NCBI GenBank assembly: GCA_009702305.1
Contig: WLIH01000077.1
Span: forward strand, 1 to 8,520
Direction of reading: 5' to 3'
DNA: 8,520 bases
Source: Actinomycetota bacterium
GTDB taxonomy: Bacteria > Actinomycetota > Actinomycetes > Propionibacteriales > Nocardioidaceae
Part shown: positions 6,067 to 8,520 of the stretch, in pieces
How positions within the stretch are numbered: position 1 is the stretch's first letter
Layout: the number at the start of each line of letters is the position of its first letter
The notes under the pieces: model-generated
The model's input: only the letters and a program-made list of their open reading frames with translations
Database searches by the model: none
Told to the model about the DNA's origin: nothing
Made by a program: the position numbers and the translations under genes

Positions 6067-7775
6067 AAGGCCACCGGGTCGCTGGCGAGCGTGGGGATCG
6101 GGCTGATGGCGGGGCGGGTGGCGATGGTGCCGGTCGGGTCGGCGACGGTCGAGGTCGACGCCACGACCTTCGCGGTCGGGATCTCGCGCGGCGAGTCGAG
6201 CGCGGGCGGCGCCTGCTCCCAGTAGGGGAAGGCGTGCTGGTAGTCGATCGCGATCTGGAGCACCTCGGTGTCCTGCCAGGGCCGCATGCCGATTTGGACC
6301 CCGAACGGCATGCCGGTTGCGGCGGACAGACCGGCCGGGGTGCAGATCGCGGGGGCGCCGGACCAGTTCGCCCACGTGACGTTGCCCGGCACGCTGCCCG
6401 AGAGCACCGTCACGCCGGCGAGGTCGGCGCGGCTCGCTCCGTCCGTCGACGAGCCCGGCACCAGGATCGCGGTCAGCCGGTCGGCGACGAACATCGCGTT
6501 GTACTCGTGCTGGAAGCGCACCCGGTCCTGCTCGTAGCGCAGGTAGTCGCCGACCGACAGGGTGCGCTGGAGCGCGATGGCCGCGGTGAGGATCGCCTGG
6601 TACTCCAGGCGGTACTTGCCGGTCGAGCCCGGCAGGAACTGCGAGTGGTAGACGCCCGTCTCGCAGATCTCGGCCAGCATGGTCGTGCCGCCCTGACCCG
6701 TCGGGTTGGCCGGGAGCGCGACGTCGACGAGAGTCCCGCCGAGCTCACGGACCTCGGTCAGGAAGCGCGCGAAGATCTCGGCGGTGGCCGCCGGCAGTCC
6801 GTCGACGTCGGCGCGGACCACGCCGAAACGCATGCCGGCATAGGGCTTGCGGCTCTTCGACGCCATCGTGGGGTACGCGGAGCGAGGCACGACGGGCGCG
6901 CTCAGCGTGGCCGGATCGTGCTGGTCGTGACCGGCGAGGTAGGACAGGAGCAGCGAGACGTCGGCCGCGGAGCGGGCCATCGGGCCGGCGTGGTCGCGCC
7001 CCCACACGAGCGGGATCACCCCGTGCGCGCTGACCAGGCCGAAGGTCGGCTTGAGGGCGGTGATGCCGCAGGCGGTCGCCGGGAGTCGCAGCGAGCCGCC
7101 GGTGTCGCTGCCGAGCGCGGCCGGAGCCAGACGCGCACCGAGCACGGCGCCCGAGCCGCCGCTGGAGCCGCCCGGGGACCGCGCGGGGTCCCAGGGGTTG
7201 CCGCTCTGCGGCGTGCCGACGCCGACGGCGAACTCGTCGGTCTCGGCGTGGCCGAGCAGCACCATGCCCGCGGCCTTGAGCCGGGCCCAGGCCGTGCTGT
7301 CACCCGGCGCGATGTTGCCGGACAGCACCCGCGAGGACGCCGTCACCGGCAGGCCCTTGGCGGCGTACAGGTCCTTGAGCGCCAGCGGCACCCCGCTGAG
7401 CAGCGGTGCGGCGGGGCCCCCGCGACGAGCTCCGGCGAGCCGCTTGTCGGCGGCCTTCGCGAGCTGGGCGGCGTACTCCGGGTAGACCCGGATCCACGCC
7501 GTGGTCGCACCGTCGCGGGCCCGCGAGCGGTCCAGGCAGGCCGCGGTCAGCTCGGCCGAGGACAGCCGGCCGGCCTGCAGCACCGACGCGCACTCCAGCA
7601 ACGACAGATCGGCCGGGCTGCCGATCGAGATCCCTGCCGGGTCGGGCAGGCGTGGGTCACGCCCGGGCTTCGATCGACGGGGTGCGATCGGGGCGGCTGC
7701 GGCACTGCCGGCAGCAGCGGGCACAGCCGCGACCGCACCGGCAGCGGCCACGAAGTGGCGTCGTGAGAGGTCCAT
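6063..7775 (-). CDS. Tat-exported amidase (amidase-signature family)
   Basis: This is a secreted serine amidase of 570 residues that hydrolyses an amide bond through a Ser-cisSer-Lys triad. In numbering from the ATG at 7775 the triad is Lys134 (PLALKDLY), Ser204 (PGGSSGGSG) and nucleophile Ser228 (GSDTGGSLRLP); the 24-residue serine spacing equals that of mammalian fatty acid amide hydrolase. The N-terminus has SRRHFVAAAG (twin Arg at 5-6), a long Ala-rich core and AAA-type cleavage sites near 25-30, predicting Tat export. A later family block is GMPFGVQIG. After the domain comes a Ser/Thr/Pro/Ala-rich tail of about 40 residues ending in DPVAF. The substrate cannot be told: the family includes peptide amidases, nylon-oligomer hydrolases and Glu-tRNA amidotransferase A, and the export signal rules out the last. 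I prefer 7775 to the ATG at 7799 because the Arg pair is then near the N-terminus and GGAGA lies just upstream. Confidence 0.93.
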   Translation of the reverse strand: MDLSRRHFVAAAGAVAAVPAAAGSAAAAPIAPRRSKPGRDPRLPDPAGISIGSPADLSLLECASVLQAGRLSSAELTAACLDRSRARDGATTAWIRVYPEYAAQLAKAADKRLAGARRGGPAAPLLSGVPLALKDLYAAKGLPVTASSRVLSGNIAPGDSTAWARLKAAGMVLLGHAETDEFAVGVGTPQSGNPWDPARSPGGSSGGSGAVLGARLAPAALGSDTGGSLRLPATACGITALKPTFGLVSAHGVIPLVWGRDHAGPMARSAADVSLLLSYLAGHDQHDPATLSAPVVPRSAYPTMASKSRKPYAGMRFGVVRADVDGLPAATAEIFARFLTEVRELGGTLVDVALPANPTGQGGTTMLAEICETGVYHSQFLPGSTGKYRLEYQAILTAAIALQRTLSVGDYLRYEQDRVRFQHEYNAMFVADRLTAILVPGSSTDGASRADLAGVTVLSGSVPGNVTWANWSGAPAICTPAGLSAATGMPFGVQIGMRPWQDTEVLQIAIDYQHAFPYWEQAPPALDSPREIPTAKVVASTSTVADPTGTIATRPAISPIPTLASDPVAF

Positions 7776-7871
7776 GTCTCCGGGACCGTAGGCAGGCACG
7801 GGCTCGACGGTGGCGCTTTCACGAACACGTCACGGCTCGGAAATGCGACTGGAACCCAGGGACGGCCGCAG
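7776..7871. promoter_or_regulatory. Divergent intergenic region between amidase and YdeI-type genes
   Basis: This 96-base region should carry two divergent promoters. On the minus strand TACGGT (7790-7785) fits TANNNT and ends nine bases before the amidase ATG, allowing a nearly leaderless transcript, although GGAGA also lies there. On the plus strand I see no TANNNT or ECF-type promoter at a convincing position; AGGGA at 7858-7862 is a plausible ribosome site for the GTG at 7872. Confidence 0.4.
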
Positions 7872-8342
7872 GTGAGACTGACCCTCGTGAGCGAGACGAC
7901 GCAGACCTTCCGGACCACCCTCGCCGCCACCGGTGGCAACAACGTCGGCATCGTCGTCCCCGACGACGTCGTCGCTGCCTTCGGCCGCGGCAAGCGGGTG
8001 CCCGTGTCGGTCACGATCGACGGCACCCACACCTTCGCAGGCTCGATCGCCTCGATGGGCGGTCGCTTCCTGGTGTCCTTCAACGCCGCGACGCGCGCCG
8101 CCACGGGCCGGGGCGCGGGCGACGAGGTCGACGTCCGCCTCGACCTCGACGACGCCCCGCGCACCGCCGAGGTCCCGGCGTCGTTGCAGACCGCTCTCGA
8201 CGCAGATCCCGCCGCCTCGGCAGCGTGGTCGGCGCTGTCGCCGAGCAAGCAGAAGGCCCACGCGCTCTCCGTGTCCTCGGCCAAGACCGACGAGACGCGG
8301 GAGCGGCGGCTGGCGTCCGTGCTGGAGACGCTGCTGGAGTGA
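7872..8342 (+). CDS. YdeI/OmpD-associated family protein (DUF1905 plus OmdA region)
   Basis: This is a 156-residue cytosolic protein with two parts: a DUF1905 beta-barrel-like domain (about 11-92) and a short C-terminal YdeI/OmdA helical region (about 101-156). DUF1905 marks are GIVVP (26-30), GKRVPVSVTIDG (40-51), the SMGGRFLVSF block (61-70) and GDEVDVRLDLDD (83-94). The C-terminal marks are the VPASLQTALDADP block (101-113) and SAKTDETRERR (136-146). YdeI-type proteins have been linked to peptide/bacteriocin resistance and OmpD association in enterobacteria; that role does not transfer to an actinobacterium without an outer membrane, so the function is unknown. The GTG at 7872 has AGGGA nine bases upstream. 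A second GTG at 7887, preceded by AGGTGA, would shorten it by five residues and is nearly as good. It converges with a DUF1801 gene, a domain sometimes fused to YdeI proteins. Confidence 0.87.
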   Translation: MRLTLVSETTQTFRTTLAATGGNNVGIVVPDDVVAAFGRGKRVPVSVTIDGTHTFAGSIASMGGRFLVSFNAATRAATGRGAGDEVDVRLDLDDAPRTAEVPASLQTALDADPAASAAWSALSPSKQKAHALSVSSAKTDETRERRLASVLETLLE

Positions 8343-8352
8343 GGAGGCCTCA
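8340..8352. repeat. Small inverted repeat spanning two convergent stop codons
   Basis: TGAGG (8340-8344) and CCTCA (8348-8352) flank a three-base centre; each arm contains one stop codon of the convergent YdeI-type and DUF1801 genes. It mirrors the arrangement at 6054-6065. No T tract follows, so terminator activity is uncertain. Confidence 0.4.
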
Positions 8353-8520
8353 GGCGCGGTTGAGCGCCACGGCCGCGCGCACCAAGGCGACGAAGGCGTC
8401 GTGGTCGAGCACGTCGCCCTCGCGCAGGTCGACGGCGCGACGGGTGCCGGCATCGAGGCTGGCATTGAAGATGCCGGTCGGGTCGTCGAGCGAGGCGCCC
8501 TTGGCGAAGGTCAGCTTGAC
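8350..8520 (-). CDS. DUF1801 domain protein, C-terminal fragment (5' end outside window)
   Basis: Only the last 56 residues are visible; the gene enters from the right edge and ends with TGA at 8352-8350. The fragment begins VKLTFAKGASLDDP, continues through IFNASLDAGTRRAVDLREGD and ends in a helix, AFVALVRAAVALNRA. This matches the end of DUF1801 (YdhG-like) proteins, where KLTF-KGA-L-DP, an N-S-L turn, R-A-DL and a closing amphipathic helix are conserved. These are small soluble proteins of unknown biochemical function with a fold related to frataxin-like domains, a point recalled from family knowledge rather than seen here. Stop-to-stop distance to the YdeI-type gene is seven bases. The start and any fused domains lie outside the window. 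Confidence 0.8.
   Translation of the reverse strand, partial: VKLTFAKGASLDDPTGIFNASLDAGTRRAVDLREGDVLDHDAFVALVRAAVALNRA

Noticed and set aside
6234..7766. Open frame of 510 codons on the plus strand
   Set aside because: It is antisense to the amidase, whose catalytic triad and signal peptide are intact.
1..8520. Transfer RNA, rRNA, CRISPR, IS element or phage signature
   Set aside because: No cloverleaf-like segment, direct-repeat array, transposase motif or terminal inverted repeat was found; composition is even across the window.

Overview
The window reads as ordinary chromosomal DNA from a high-GC actinobacterium. Nocardioides or a close relative is my best guess, inferred from base composition, GTG starts, two Tat-type signal peptides and families typical of actinobacteria (SCO6745-like protein, AMIN-like lipoprotein, Streptomyces-type truncated globin). 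It holds ten protein genes, two of them cut by the window ends. I found no RNA genes, mobile elements, CRISPR arrays or prophage traces. Coding is dense: no gene-free stretch exceeds about 125 bases, and the three convergent junctions have gaps of only 5, 6 and 7 bases.

Layout: 1-3250 is a minus-strand run of an exported intradiol-type dioxygenase, a MetB/MetC-type cystathionine enzyme, and an AI-2E/PerM-family membrane protein that overlaps the previous gene by 8 bases and runs off the left edge. From 3251 a divergent region leads into a plus-strand pair: msrA (methionine sulfoxide reductase A) and, one base after its stop, a group II truncated haemoglobin. Next come a minus-strand AMIN-like lipoprotein (4501-5139), a plus-strand SCO6745-like protein (5235-6056), a minus-strand Tat-exported amidase (6063-7775), a plus-strand YdeI/OmpD-associated protein with DUF1905 (7872-8342), and the C-terminal end of a minus-strand DUF1801 protein (8350-8520).

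The most informative regulatory signal is GGAAC-N18-GTT at 3312-3337. It matches the thiol-oxidative-stress sigma factor consensus (SigR of Streptomyces, SigH of mycobacteria), sits 35 bases before the msrA start, and is followed by a perfect AGGAGG ribosome site. It suggests that msrA and the coupled globin form one disulfide/oxidative-stress transcription unit. Methionine chemistry recurs on both sides of this promoter (MetB-type enzyme and MsrA), but a shared system is only inference. I see no clearly new multi-gene system; the findings are mostly regulatory and junction-scale observations.
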